The translations under genes and the position numbers were made by a program. The notes beneath the pieces were generated by a model. That model made no database searches. It was not told where the DNA came from and saw nothing but the letters and a program-made list of their open reading frames with translations. DNA of 64,000 bases, from contig JBMFVE010000004.1 of assembly GCA_049966155.1 (NCBI GenBank), forward strand, positions 124,001 to 188,000, given 5' to 3'. The DNA comes from JBMFVE01 sp049966155. Its GTDB lineage: Bacteria > Bacteroidota > Ignavibacteria > Kryptoniales > JAKASW01. Of the stretch, positions 45,706-54,889 are shown one piece after another; position 1 is the first letter of the stretch; every line of letters starts with the position of its first letter.

Positions 45706-46875
45706 CTATTGGGTTCCATCATGACAATCTGTACACAATCCTGACTTCCAGGCGTCATCAATGTCCGTCGGGTGTTTAAACTCTACTCCTGACAAATTAA
45801 CCTCCTCAGCGAGCTTTGGACCCTGGGAAACAATAATGTGGCATGTCTCGCATTTATTCGGGATCACCTCTCCATTTTGGCTCTTGTGATTCCCGTCATG
45901 GCAGCGGAAGCAGCCCAGATAGTTCATGTGGCCGATATTATTATTGTAGACCCGCCAGTCGACTCTCATGTAAGGGAAAAAATTGTTTTGGTAAATACTT
46001 TGCAGGGTAGTTATCACCTTTTTGATTTCGTTGCTCCTTTGAGAAGAAATTTGGGGATATTGCTGCCTGTAGAAGGTGTTTACGCTGATTGCAATACTGT
46101 CAAGAGCGTTTTGCGTACTCATATATCGGGGCGAAAGAGCGTTAATAGCTACCTGCTTTACCCAGGGAAGAGCAGGATCAATAGAACCTGATGCGATTGC
46201 ATCATTAACTGCGTCGCCGGGTGTCTTTATGATATGCGTTGGCCTGTTATGACAGTCCATACAGTCCATTGTTTTTACTTTTGAATTCCTTACTGAATCA
46301 GGTGTGAATGGATTACTGTCCGTCGTGAATATCCGGCTCTTACCATCGGATTTTATTACCTTCACCCATGGAATATTCTGAAGTGTTGAGTCGGTCGATA
46401 AGTATTCCACAGTGTTTGTAACGTGCCAATGAACAGGCGGGCGTTGCTCTTCTGCTGAGGTACTTTTTCCAATCTTCAAAAGCATATCGATTGTCCACCT
46501 GCTATTGGAGGAATCTTCCATAAAATACTCTTTTGTAATTCTCCGTTCACCGACAAATGATTGTGGCCAATGGCACTGCTCACAGGTTTCGCGCGCAGGA
46601 CGGAGGTTTTTAATGGGTGTCGGAATTGGGCGGGGATATTTATTGAATAGGACAGCATAAACCTGATAGGCGCCGGATAATTTGGAACGTACGTACCAGC
46701 TTGCGCCGGGCCCAACGTGGCATTCTACGCATGCTACGCGTGCGTGCGGTGAATGTGTATATGTTATGTATTCAGGTTTCATCACTGTGTGACAAACCTT
46801 TCCACAAAATGTGACAGATTCTGTTATTTCAAATGCACGATAACCTCCAATGGCTGTTAAAAAGACAAGGAGCAA
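45706..46875 (-). CDS. NapC/NirT-type seven-heme cytochrome c, C-terminal part (frameshifted)
   Basis: This frame encodes the heme-bearing part of a membrane-anchored multiheme cytochrome. Heme sites: CGKVCH (spacing of three residues between the cysteines), CVECH, CEQCH, CMDCH, CFRCH, CETCH and CTDCH, so seven c-type hemes. It opens inside a membrane helix ('LLVFLTAIGG'), and the residues that complete that helix ('FFSTGT') are encoded further upstream in the same frame. The matching N-terminal part is in another frame at 46857-47201. A T9 run (46892-46900) at the junction is one base short of restoring a single ~500-residue protein. TTG at 46875 is therefore probably not a real start. Expected role: quinol oxidation and electron transfer to periplasmic partners. 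Confidence 0.8.
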   Translation of the reverse strand: MLLVFLTAIGGYRAFEITESVTFCGKVCHTVMKPEYITYTHSPHARVACVECHVGPGASWYVRSKLSGAYQVYAVLFNKYPRPIPTPIKNLRPARETCEQCHWPQSFVGERRITKEYFMEDSSNSRWTIDMLLKIGKSTSAEEQRPPVHWHVTNTVEYLSTDSTLQNIPWVKVIKSDGKSRIFTTDSNPFTPDSVRNSKVKTMDCMDCHNRPTHIIKTPGDAVNDAIASGSIDPALPWVKQVAINALSPRYMSTQNALDSIAISVNTFYRQQYPQISSQRSNEIKKVITTLQSIYQNNFFPYMRVDWRVYNNNIGHMNYLGCFRCHDGNHKSQNGEVIPNKCETCHIIVSQGPKLAEEVNLSGVEFKHPTDIDDAWKSGLCTDCHDGTQ

Positions 46876-47201
46876 TGTCCCTGTGCTAAAGAAAAAAAAA
46901 CAGCACGCTGCCTGTTATCATTAAGGTCAATTTTAGGAAAAGGGGGTTTTTCCTGTCCTGTTATCTGACGATGCAAACGCCTTCGTTGAATGAGGGCTCC
47001 GATAGGAATGATTATTAACCCGAGTATCAGGACACTTGGCATCAGGATGTAAGTGACCAATCCAAAATATGGGGGAAAAGATTTCCAGAACAAATCGATA
47101 ACCATTAACAGGACTATGATCCCAAAGCTGACAAATGCAATTGCAGCTCCAACGACGCTTGTCATATTATAAAAAATTTCGGGGAACCTCTTCTTGTCCA
47201 T
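46857..47201 (-). CDS. NapC-type cytochrome, N-terminal membrane part (frameshifted)
   Basis: A 114-residue fragment with two membrane helices (about 16-36 and 47-70), then the basic 'QRRRLHRQITGQEKPPFP' loop that usually precedes the third helix and heme domain of this cytochrome family. After 'RQRAVFF' the reading frame runs into unrelated 'SLAQGHC' residues and stops. One extra T in the nine-T run would give 'VFFFFSTGTLLLVFL' and join it to the frame at 45706. ATG at 47201 has AGAGG 5 nt upstream. It is either a sequencing or mutational frameshift, or a slippage-controlled gene; it is not an independent protein. Confidence 0.75.
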   Translation of the reverse strand: MDKKRFPEIFYNMTSVVGAAIAFVSFGIIVLLMVIDLFWKSFPPYFGLVTYILMPSVLILGLIIIPIGALIQRRRLHRQITGQEKPPFPKIDLNDNRQRAVFFSLAQGHCSLSF

Positions 47202-47306
47202 TACCACCTCTTGATTAGTTGAAAAAATTTAAATAACTCATTCAGGGGAAAACGCGATAACAGAACCAAACAAAATTCACTTTATGAAGAATTACTTCTA
47301 AAAACT

Positions 47307-48278
47307 CTACCAGTTAAACTTGAACCAACTTGCATCTCTGTAATATGATTCGGTTAGTTTTTCAACATCAAAAAGCTCTTTTTCGGTCATTGGCGTAAAA
47401 TGCGCAGCAATTGATACATTCTCTTCAAGGTGCGGAATTGTATCAATACCTACAATGATTGTGCTAACCGGTTGTGTCAGCACATATCTCATAGCTTGTG
47501 CCATACTTGTTATTCCGCCATTGTTAAAAATTCGACCACGCGCAGGGACCTTCATTCCAATTATGCCCATGTTTTTTTCAACGGCAATTGGAAGAAGATT
47601 TTCAATGAATGAATTATGATGCCGGTCGGCAGCATTTAAAGCCATAAGGATGGTATCGAATTCATATCGGCGAATCGCTTCAGCCAGTACAAAAGGGTCC
47701 CTGTGACCGGTAATTCCAAGAAATCGGACGATGCCTTGATCCCGTGCTTTTTCCATAGCCTTGAGCACACCGTCTTTTGAAAATATCTTATCGAGATCAT
47801 CCTTTGTGCGCACGTTATGAATTTGCCAGGCATCAAGATGGTCAGTCTGGAGATTTTTCAGGCTGCGCTCCAGAAGCCTCATAGAACCATCATATGACCT
47901 ATCATGTGTCTTTGTTGCAAGGTAAACTTCTTTTCTCCTGGTCTTCATAACCCGCCCAATATATGTCTCACTGATTCCATTGCCGTAAGCCGCTGCAGTA
48001 TCTATATAGTTTACTCCAAGGTCGATTGCCCTGTTTATTATTTCTTCAGATTCTCTATCTGTTCCAGGTTGTTCGAGTGTCGACTGGCCGCCAAGGCTGA
48101 ATATCTTAACTGAATATCCTGTTTTGCCAAGTACACGCGTGGGCATCTGTTGTTTTGTCCCGAATGTAAATAGTTTTCCAATTGCAGCAGCTTTCCCCCC
48201 TGACCGGAGCAATCCAATTCCAGCCAGTGCCGAAGCCATTCTGGTCAAAAATGACCTTCTGTCCAGTTGAAGGCTCAT
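47307..48278 (-). CDS. Tat-exported aldo/keto reductase
   Basis: A 323-residue enzyme. The N-terminus 'LDRRSFLTRMASALAGIG' is a twin-arginine signal, so the folded protein should be moved to the periplasm. The barrel domain shows the tetrad Asp and Tyr in 'YIDTAAAYGNG', Lys in 'LATKTHD' and His in 'WQIHNVR'. The C-terminal 'STIIVGIDTIPHLEENV' is the usual nucleotide-binding end. The ATG at 48278 has GGAGG 5 nt upstream; a GTG just before it is less likely. Periplasmic aldo/keto reductases need a coenzyme delivered by Tat co-transport of the folded holoenzyme. The substrate is unknown. Confidence 0.86.
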   Translation of the reverse strand: MSLQLDRRSFLTRMASALAGIGLLRSGGKAAAIGKLFTFGTKQQMPTRVLGKTGYSVKIFSLGGQSTLEQPGTDRESEEIINRAIDLGVNYIDTAAAYGNGISETYIGRVMKTRRKEVYLATKTHDRSYDGSMRLLERSLKNLQTDHLDAWQIHNVRTKDDLDKIFSKDGVLKAMEKARDQGIVRFLGITGHRDPFVLAEAIRRYEFDTILMALNAADRHHNSFIENLLPIAVEKNMGIIGMKVPARGRIFNNGGITSMAQAMRYVLTQPVSTIIVGIDTIPHLEENVSIAAHFTPMTEKELFDVEKLTESYYRDASWFKFNW

Positions 48279-48460
48279 CACTTCCTCCCTTTGTTCCTGT
48301 TTTTGTCTCGATCTTACAATTACAAGCCGCTATTATAATTTGTGAGGGGAAAATTTACCCAACACAGAGAAAATGTAACTAACGGATAAAGCATCTACAA
48401 TGTTTGCTGATGTCAACTTTTCACTGTTTGGTATGGAGGAATTAATTAAATTATACAAAA

Positions 48461-48970
48461 ATGGCTATTAGAATCTTTGTTACCGGTGGGACATTCGACA
48501 AAGAGTACAATGAGCTAACCGGGCAACTTTACTTCAAAGATACTCATGTCCCTGAAATGCTAAAGCTTGGCAGATGCAAGGTTGAAGTTCGAATCAGGAC
48601 CTTAATGATGATTGACAGTCTTGAAATGACTGATGAAGATCGTGAAATCATACTTGAAAATTGTTTAAAGTGCGAAGAGGATAAGATAATTATAACTCAT
48701 GGTACCGACACAATGGAATTGACAGCTCGTACCCTTGGGAGAGTAATAAAAAATAAAACAGTGGTCTTAACAGGAGCAATGGTGCCATATAAATTTGGAA
48801 GCTCCGACGGCCTTTTCAACCTTGGTGCAGCACTTGCTTTTGCTGAAACGTTGCCGCCGGGTGTATACATTGCAATGAACGGTCGATACTTCAACTGGGA
48901 CAATGTTCATAAAAACAAGCAGACCGGTGAGTTCGAAGAAATATGGGCCTCGAAGGACAGGGCATCGTAA
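48461..48970 (+). CDS. Single-domain asparaginase-like protein
   Basis: A 169-residue protein equal to the N-terminal domain of type I/II asparaginases. It has the first catalytic Thr block 'VTGGTFDK' and the second block 'THGTDTM' with the Thr-Asp pair, plus 'VLTGAMVP' and 'GSSDGLFNLG'. The C-terminal domain that completes the active site in two-domain enzymes is absent, and no frameshifted remnant follows the stop. Families of such short homologues are known and their activity is uncertain. There is no signal peptide and no clear ribosome site before the ATG. It is divergent from the Tat-reductase gene and convergent with rho. Confidence 0.83.
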   Translation: MAIRIFVTGGTFDKEYNELTGQLYFKDTHVPEMLKLGRCKVEVRIRTLMMIDSLEMTDEDREIILENCLKCEEDKIIITHGTDTMELTARTLGRVIKNKTVVLTGAMVPYKFGSSDGLFNLGAALAFAETLPPGVYIAMNGRYFNWDNVHKNKQTGEFEEIWASKDRAS

Positions 48971-49033
48971 GTAGCTTTTTGGTGAAGTAATCGTCCATAA
49001 AATAAAATTCGGACCTCTGAGCTGTTTGCCGAC

Positions 49034-50137
49034 CTAAGAAATTGAGAGGAGTTTATCATTGGTGGGGTATTTGTCGAGGAGTTGCTTAACTGTCAAAAGT
49101 GCGTTCCTGTTCGATAGTTTTGAGATAGATCGGCGAAGTTTGCCCAAATGTTCCATCCTATCCTTAAAAAGAAGCTCTTCCCGCCGTGTCCCCGACGCAT
49201 TTAAGTTGAAAGCCGGGAAAATCCTTTCTTCTGCGAGTCCTCTATCAAGGACTATCTCCATATTTCCTGTCCCTTTAAATTCCTGAAATATCAGTTCATC
49301 CATCCTTGAATTTGTTTCAACGAGAATCGTGGCTATAATTGTAAGAGATCCGCCACCTTCACACTTCCTTGCAGCACCGAAAATGCGCTTGGGAATTTCA
49401 AGTGCACGTATGTCGACCCCACCGGACATTGTCCGTCCGCTGCTGCGCTGATGTGAATTAAAAGCACGTCCAATTCGAGTGAGAGAATCAATCATTAGTA
49501 CGACATCTCTGCCGGTTTCAACTTTTCGTTTTGCATATTCAGGAACTAACTTTGCCAGGCGGACATGATTGGAGATGTCGCTATCGTTAGAACTGGCGAA
49601 AACCTCTCCTTTTATACTTCTCCTAATATCTGTCACCTCTTCAGGACGTTCATCGACTAAGAGAACAATCAAATCCAGACCCGGATGGTTTCTATTTATT
49701 GCCCGGGCAATCTGCTGGAGAAGGATTGTTTTCCCGGCTTTTGGTGGTGATACTATTAATGCTCGCTGACCTTTACCAATAGGAGCGAAGAGATCAATTA
49801 TCCTCAATGCCACTTCGCCACCCTTACTCTCAAGTTTTAGCGGTTCGTCAGGCGAAACGGCGTCGAGCTCAGATATCATCTTAATATTTTTCCATTTTTC
49901 AGGAGAAATCCCATTAATTGACTCTATATTTGTAACCTGAGACCCCCTCCTGGTTTTGATTAAAGAGCCCGTAATGAACACCCCATCCCTCAGCTTGAGG
50001 TTACTGATGATAAATTGAGGCACAAAGGGATCATTAGGTTTCCCGGAAAGTGTCAGTGATAATGAGCGAACAAAGGCGTGCTTTGGTGAAATGATTTCAA
50101 GAATTCCCTGAAACCGTTCTTGTTGAAAAGACGACAT
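49034..50137 (-). CDS. rho: Transcription termination factor Rho, short form
   Basis: A 367-residue hexameric RNA helicase. The primary RNA-binding (cold-shock-like) part begins almost at once ('GILEIISPKHAFVRS'). The ATPase has Walker A 'PPKAGKT', Walker B-like 'DLIVLLVDERPEEVTD', 'DSLTRIGRAFN', the 'SGGVD' Q-loop, and the R-loop 'EFKGTGNMEIVLDR'. It lacks the N-terminal helical Rho_N segment and any insertion, and is about 50 residues shorter than E. coli Rho. ATG at 50137 has no good ribosome site, but no in-frame extension was seen. It could be the only Rho or a paralogue. Confidence 0.92.
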   Translation of the reverse strand: MSSFQQERFQGILEIISPKHAFVRSLSLTLSGKPNDPFVPQFIISNLKLRDGVFITGSLIKTRRGSQVTNIESINGISPEKWKNIKMISELDAVSPDEPLKLESKGGEVALRIIDLFAPIGKGQRALIVSPPKAGKTILLQQIARAINRNHPGLDLIVLLVDERPEEVTDIRRSIKGEVFASSNDSDISNHVRLAKLVPEYAKRKVETGRDVVLMIDSLTRIGRAFNSHQRSSGRTMSGGVDIRALEIPKRIFGAARKCEGGGSLTIIATILVETNSRMDELIFQEFKGTGNMEIVLDRGLAEERIFPAFNLNASGTRREELLFKDRMEHLGKLRRSISKLSNRNALLTVKQLLDKYPTNDKLLSIS

Positions 50138-50346
50138 CGTGTCGTTTTAACCTTTCAGTTGATAAATGTAAAATCTCAAAACAGTTGTGGTGATTTAATT
50201 TCCCCATCTCGTTGTATAATAATATAGTCTTTAAACTTAAATATTTCAAATCTTCTAAAAGAGAAGGACCACTGTCCTACTTATAGTCAGTGTGTCAACC
50301 GCACATCCCTTCAGCAAATATAACCCGGCTGGTTTTTGTCCCACGC

Positions 50347-51696
50347 TCATACTGTTGATTTGTTATCAGTTATTTTTTCATTTCGACGGTTCCATAAGAA
50401 GTACAAAGCCGCCCCAAGAATCATCCATGCCAGACCAAGGCTGATTGCTTCCAATCCTGAGCTCATGAATATGAAAGAAAACCCTATAAAAGCAATAATG
50501 GAAGGAACAGGATAAAGCCACATTTTAAAAGGCCGCCTGAGGTCGGGTCTGTCTTTTCTCAAAAGTGTCAGTCCAACAATTTGTCCAAGAAACTGAATAA
50601 GTATCCTGCTTGAAATGGAAGCACCTATGATAAAATCGAGGTTAAACAGGCTGGCAAAGCAGGTCATGAATCCAATGGTTAATAAAGAAAAATGAGGGAA
50701 ATGTTTCTTCAAATGGATTTCTCCAAGCCATTTAAAAAAGAATCCATCACGTGCAGCTGCATAGGGGAGACGGGAATAACTCATCATCAGGGAGTAAGTA
50801 GAACCGTACGCAGTGATAATCACAAGTATTGTCAGGAAAACTGCTGCTTTATTTCCCAGGAATTTTCCAAACATATCTGAAACTACATGCTCTGATTTTG
50901 CGATCTGCTGCCATGGCATCGTCCCCAGAATGGATATGTTCATCACTGCGTAAATCAAAGTCACCCCGATGACAGAAAATATTATTGCACGTGGAAAAAC
51001 ATACTCAGGCCGCCTCACCTCTTCTTCGATATAACAAATGTTATAATATCCCATGAGGTCGTACATCGCAATCAGGGTAGCTGAACCGAGCCCGGATACA
51101 AAACCCCATGAAAAGCTAAACCAACCTTTTGGAAAATTAAATGCGGTTTGAGCGTTAAAATTGCTCAGGCCAACAGCAACGGTAATCCCTGCTGTTATCA
51201 ACATGACAATCCATAAAATCACCGTAACAGTGCCCACAAATTTTACCCTGTTATAATGAAGAACAATGGTAAATACGCCAACCAAGAAGGCAATAATCCT
51301 GATTCCTATTCCATTTAACAATGGCCAGATGTAGGAGGCGTATTGAACCATCCCCACAAAACCGGACGCGATTTCCAGAGGGCCACTCAGCAAAAAAGTC
51401 CAAACAAATAAAAACCCTGCCAGTCTGCCGAAGTATTTACTGTAAGCTTCACGAAGGTAGACATAAGATCCGCCTTCTCCCGGAAGGGAAGTGCTCAGTT
51501 CAGCCCAGACCTGTCCATCTGAAATTGCTATTATTGCTCCTACAAACCAGCCGAGCATCGCTTGTGGGCCGCCCATTGCACTGACAATTAGCGGAATTGT
51601 AATAAACGGGCCAATTCCAACCATGGTTGCCATGTTGCTCGCAGTAGCATGAATAAGACCGAGACTTCTTTCTAATTGAGCTTTGTTTTCCTTCAT
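50347..51696 (-). CDS. APC-family amino-acid permease
   Basis: A 449-residue transporter with about 12 hydrophobic helices. The first helix carries the substrate-site glycines 'TMVGIGPFITIP', followed by 'GWFVGAIIAISDGQVWAEL' and 'LPGEGGSYVYLREAYSK', all hallmarks of the amino acid-polyamine-organocation superfamily. 'MYDLMGYYNICYIEEEVRRPEYVFPRAI' (in two parts) matches the helix 6-7 loop of the LAT/YfnA-like group. It imports or exchanges amino acids or amines using ion gradients. It is monocistronic, between rho and the GH2 gene. The start ATG at 51696 is followed by a basic, Lys-rich N-terminus. Confidence 0.87.
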   Translation of the reverse strand: MKENKAQLERSLGLIHATASNMATMVGIGPFITIPLIVSAMGGPQAMLGWFVGAIIAISDGQVWAELSTSLPGEGGSYVYLREAYSKYFGRLAGFLFVWTFLLSGPLEIASGFVGMVQYASYIWPLLNGIGIRIIAFLVGVFTIVLHYNRVKFVGTVTVILWIVMLITAGITVAVGLSNFNAQTAFNFPKGWFSFSWGFVSGLGSATLIAMYDLMGYYNICYIEEEVRRPEYVFPRAIIFSVIGVTLIYAVMNISILGTMPWQQIAKSEHVVSDMFGKFLGNKAAVFLTILVIITAYGSTYSLMMSYSRLPYAAARDGFFFKWLGEIHLKKHFPHFSLLTIGFMTCFASLFNLDFIIGASISSRILIQFLGQIVGLTLLRKDRPDLRRPFKMWLYPVPSIIAFIGFSFIFMSSGLEAISLGLAWMILGAALYFLWNRRNEKITDNKSTV

Positions 51697-51782
51697 CAGA
51701 CCTCATGACATCTTGTTAAAGTTAGGTGTTCAGGCGAAGAACTTTTTGCATTTGTCGGGATGCGAAATTGCAGGCCCATGAA

Positions 51783-54413
51783 TCATTTGAAGATTTTTGT
51801 GTGAATGTTCCAGCCTGAAATCTCCAAAGCGAGCTGCTTAAAATTTCTTTCATTGGAGTAAAAGTGACCTGTAATTAATCTGGTCTCACCGGGGAGAAGT
51901 GAGACGTAATTTTCACTCCAGAAGATAGGAAGGACAGGATCTTTTGTTGTAAGATTTTTTACCTCTAAATACACCATAAACGCTAAATGGTTTGATGGGT
52001 TATGAAGTTCGACTTTAATGAATGACTTCTTTCCAGCATGAACAAACTGATGCTTGACTTCAAGAGTTACTTGAGGCAGCTCATTTAACATCTTCAGGTT
52101 TGCATACGATTTTTCAGGTGTTACATACCATGTTGATTTGCTCCAGTTAAGTGTGTCGTTAGAGGTTGAAAGTGCGTAAAAGTTAGTGCTCATTACTTTA
52201 TGTCCTTTTAACAAACGGAGATCAAGAAAGTACGTCGATGAAAGTGAGTCTTTTTGAAGGATTTTTCCCACCATGGCAGCAGAATTTGATTTTGCCATGC
52301 ACATTCCTTCAAGTTCATAGCGCTTCTTCATGTCGAAGTTATAAAGCCTCGCAACAAACTTGAGATTATTGATGTCCTGTAAAGTCGAGTTTACAACATA
52401 AATTTTATTGTTTGCTGGATCAAACTCAATATGAACTGGCTCACATGCTTTTTGAGCACCGTAAAAGGCTCCGGTTGGGTTTAAGTAATAATCATACAAT
52501 TGCCACCACATCTTTGGCCACGCTGAGTTGTACATCCACTGGATAATTCCGGTAGCATTAAATTTAAAAGCGCCAAATGCCTCATACATTGCTCGCATAG
52601 CCTCATAATTTGTGTACTGGGCTTTTCTTTCATAATCAGACAGTCCTGTAGGAGATCCCAACCTTCTATCTATGGCTTCGTTATACCTATCGAGGTGTCT
52701 GAACATTCCTCTTGAACAGTGATAGTACCATTCACCATTAATCGGCCACAATGAATCAGGTGACAGCATCTTCTTCAATGATTCAACTCTAGGCACCTGT
52801 GGACCTGGGCCTGTTTCTGTGTTAAATCCAAACGCACCGCCGTATGTTGTATCTACAAACCAGTACACAGGAGGAACATAGTCATAAGGCCCGCGCATCT
52901 TCACCGCTGTAAGTCCAGTGAGTGTGCTTTTGTGTTCCTTTGCGGCTGCCAGGAAGGGACGGGTAGTATCATATCTGGCAAGTATTCCCAGGTACATTCT
53001 CTCTAACTCCGGCCTCGGAAGTTTGTCACTCCCATATGCCCATACATAAATGCTTGGATGATTGCGGAGCCATTTTACCTGATCTTCAAAAGATTGTGCA
53101 GCTGTTGCCATATCTTCCCGGGATTTTATTCCTCCAAATTCATCATCTTCTTTTCCAAAGACATTTTTCCATTCCCATTGTGCGCTCCAGCCAACCATAA
53201 TAAGGATGCCTTTCTCATCGCACAAATTATAAATATCGCTGCTCTCGCCCCAAAAGCCTTCCATTCTGATTGCATTTAAGTTCATATTAACAGCATATTC
53301 AATTTGAGATTCAAGGTTTTTTCTGTCCTGGTTTAAGAAAATGTGATCAGTCCAACCACCGCCGCGAATCAGTATTCTTTTCCCGTTAAGCCTGTATCCA
53401 CGGAAGCCTGCTTCGTTTATGTAATCACTAATTTGTCTTATCCCAAAGCGGACTTCTTTTGTATCAATGATTTCATTATCCACTTTGAATTCAAGGTGAA
53501 GATTGTACAGATTGGGACTGCCGAAGTCGTGTGTCCACCACAACCGCGGATGATTAATGTGTAATTGGGGGAATTCATTTACATTAAACACGGCTGTCGC
53601 AGCTGATTGTGGAGCAAGCTTAATTCTTTTTGAAAATTTTATTTTACCAATTGTACCTGAGATGACACCGGTGACTTCCCGATTAAGATTATTATTTAAC
53701 TCGGCTGAAATTACCAGGTCTGCACTTTTTAAGGTAGCTGTATCTACTGAACTGGCTACAAAAGGATTTTTGATTTCCACTCCGCCAAAAATGTGCAGCT
53801 CAACAGTCCTCCATAAACCCATGTCATGGTCTGGAGGCGTGGGGTTCCAATCGACAAACCCCAATGTGACATCACCGGGGATAGGTCTATATATCTTAAC
53901 AGCAAGCACATTTTTTCCACCAAATTTTAGATATTTGGTAACGTTAAATTCAAATTGCCTGAATCCCCCAAAAACAGAGTCGCTGCTGGCAACAAGACTG
54001 CCGTTTAGCCAGATGTCTGCTTTATAGTTTATGCCGAGGAATTTAATCGACACCTGTGTCCCTCCCTTTAACATTCTTGGGAGTTGAAACGTTGTTCTGT
54101 ACCACCATGGTTTTTCGAAAAGAGAATCGGGGATGCTGTCAAGGTTCCTCCCCTGAAACTGGTTCTTAAAAATTCCATCTGAAACCAGGGTTCCAAGCAC
54201 GGTGGATGGTACAACAGCCCTATACCAGTTCACCGCAGGATAGGAAACGCTGGATATTTGTCTTTCATTTAAACCTACCCTGCTGGATGATTGAATTAGC
54301 CAGTTATCGTGGAGGACAATTACCTGCGGCAAAATGGAAGTGTTCGCCAGCAAAAAGAACGGGGGTGCAAAAAAGAGGCCAAAAGCGGTAATTAAAAGTG
54401 ATAATTTTTTCAT
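51783..54413 (-). CDS. Glycoside hydrolase family 2, exo-beta-glucosaminidase-like
   Basis: An 876-residue exported enzyme with a Sec signal peptide ('FFAPPFFLLANTS'). Domain order: jelly-roll sugar-binding domain (about 30-210), Ig-like domain, TIM barrel (about 330-620) and C-terminal beta domains. The acid/base Asp463 lies in 'AYGSDKLP' and the nucleophile candidate is Glu533 in 'FNTETGPG'. The 70-residue spacing and the 'MRGPYDYVPPVYW' block match exo-beta-D-glucosaminidases (CsxA type) rather than beta-galactosidase. It should remove glucosamine from chitosan-like or related glycans in the periplasm or outside. Substrate beyond this is inference. Divergent from the clpS operon. Confidence 0.84.
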   Translation of the reverse strand: MKKLSLLITAFGLFFAPPFFLLANTSILPQVIVLHDNWLIQSSSRVGLNERQISSVSYPAVNWYRAVVPSTVLGTLVSDGIFKNQFQGRNLDSIPDSLFEKPWWYRTTFQLPRMLKGGTQVSIKFLGINYKADIWLNGSLVASSDSVFGGFRQFEFNVTKYLKFGGKNVLAVKIYRPIPGDVTLGFVDWNPTPPDHDMGLWRTVELHIFGGVEIKNPFVASSVDTATLKSADLVISAELNNNLNREVTGVISGTIGKIKFSKRIKLAPQSAATAVFNVNEFPQLHINHPRLWWTHDFGSPNLYNLHLEFKVDNEIIDTKEVRFGIRQISDYINEAGFRGYRLNGKRILIRGGGWTDHIFLNQDRKNLESQIEYAVNMNLNAIRMEGFWGESSDIYNLCDEKGILIMVGWSAQWEWKNVFGKEDDEFGGIKSREDMATAAQSFEDQVKWLRNHPSIYVWAYGSDKLPRPELERMYLGILARYDTTRPFLAAAKEHKSTLTGLTAVKMRGPYDYVPPVYWFVDTTYGGAFGFNTETGPGPQVPRVESLKKMLSPDSLWPINGEWYYHCSRGMFRHLDRYNEAIDRRLGSPTGLSDYERKAQYTNYEAMRAMYEAFGAFKFNATGIIQWMYNSAWPKMWWQLYDYYLNPTGAFYGAQKACEPVHIEFDPANNKIYVVNSTLQDINNLKFVARLYNFDMKKRYELEGMCMAKSNSAAMVGKILQKDSLSSTYFLDLRLLKGHKVMSTNFYALSTSNDTLNWSKSTWYVTPEKSYANLKMLNELPQVTLEVKHQFVHAGKKSFIKVELHNPSNHLAFMVYLEVKNLTTKDPVLPIFWSENYVSLLPGETRLITGHFYSNERNFKQLALEISGWNIHTKIFK

Positions 54414-54580
54414 TTTATAAAATCCATTTTTGTCATTAGGTTTGCCGTATAGAAATTATGTAAAAAGAAATCGCTTATCAAAGCTAAACTTCATAAATAA
54501 ATTCTATGAATCGAATTTCCTTTGTCCTCGCTTGAAACACTCCACAATTTAGGTTTATATTCAAAGGAAAAGTTCTCGAG

Positions 54581-54889
54581 ATGTCAAATTTATTGAATTT
54601 CCGTCAATATTTGATGGGGCAGTATAAACCTTCCGAAACGGAAGATGCAGATACCCTCTCCGGCAACCCGTCAAAGGTTATTCTTTATAACGATGACTGG
54701 CATACCTTTGATGAAGTGATTGCCCAGATTGTCAAGGCAATTGGCTGCAGCACCGCCAAGGCCGAAGCGATCACAATAGAAGCTCATACACGAGGGAAAG
54801 CGCTTGTTTACGAAGGCGATATGGCGGAATGCCTCCGTGTAAATTCAGTACTGGAAGAAATAGGACTGACAACTGAAATTGAAGTATGA
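54581..54889 (+). CDS. clpS: ATP-dependent Clp protease adaptor ClpS
   Basis: A 102-residue adaptor that delivers N-degron substrates to a ClpAP-type protease. The binding-pocket 'YNDDWHTFDEV' and the His of 'EAHTRGKA' are present. The position of the E. coli gatekeeper Met40 is Phe, as in many relatives of this group. The C-terminal 'VLEEIGLTTEIEV' closes the fold. The stop overlaps the alaS ATG by 4 bases, so translation is coupled. It is the first gene of the long operon that runs to the nucleoside phosphorylase. No ClpA is in the window. Confidence 0.93.
   Translation: MSNLLNFRQYLMGQYKPSETEDADTLSGNPSKVILYNDDWHTFDEVIAQIVKAIGCSTAKAEAITIEAHTRGKALVYEGDMAECLRVNSVLEEIGLTTEIEV

Noticed and set aside
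48461..49033. Short asparaginase as a frameshifted two-domain gene
   Set aside because: The 63 bases after the stop show no continuation in other frames before rho ends, and one-domain homologues are known.
53557..54027. Open frame of 156 codons on the plus strand
   Set aside because: It lies antisense to the well-supported GH2 gene, has no motif, and is a shadow of that gene's codon pattern.
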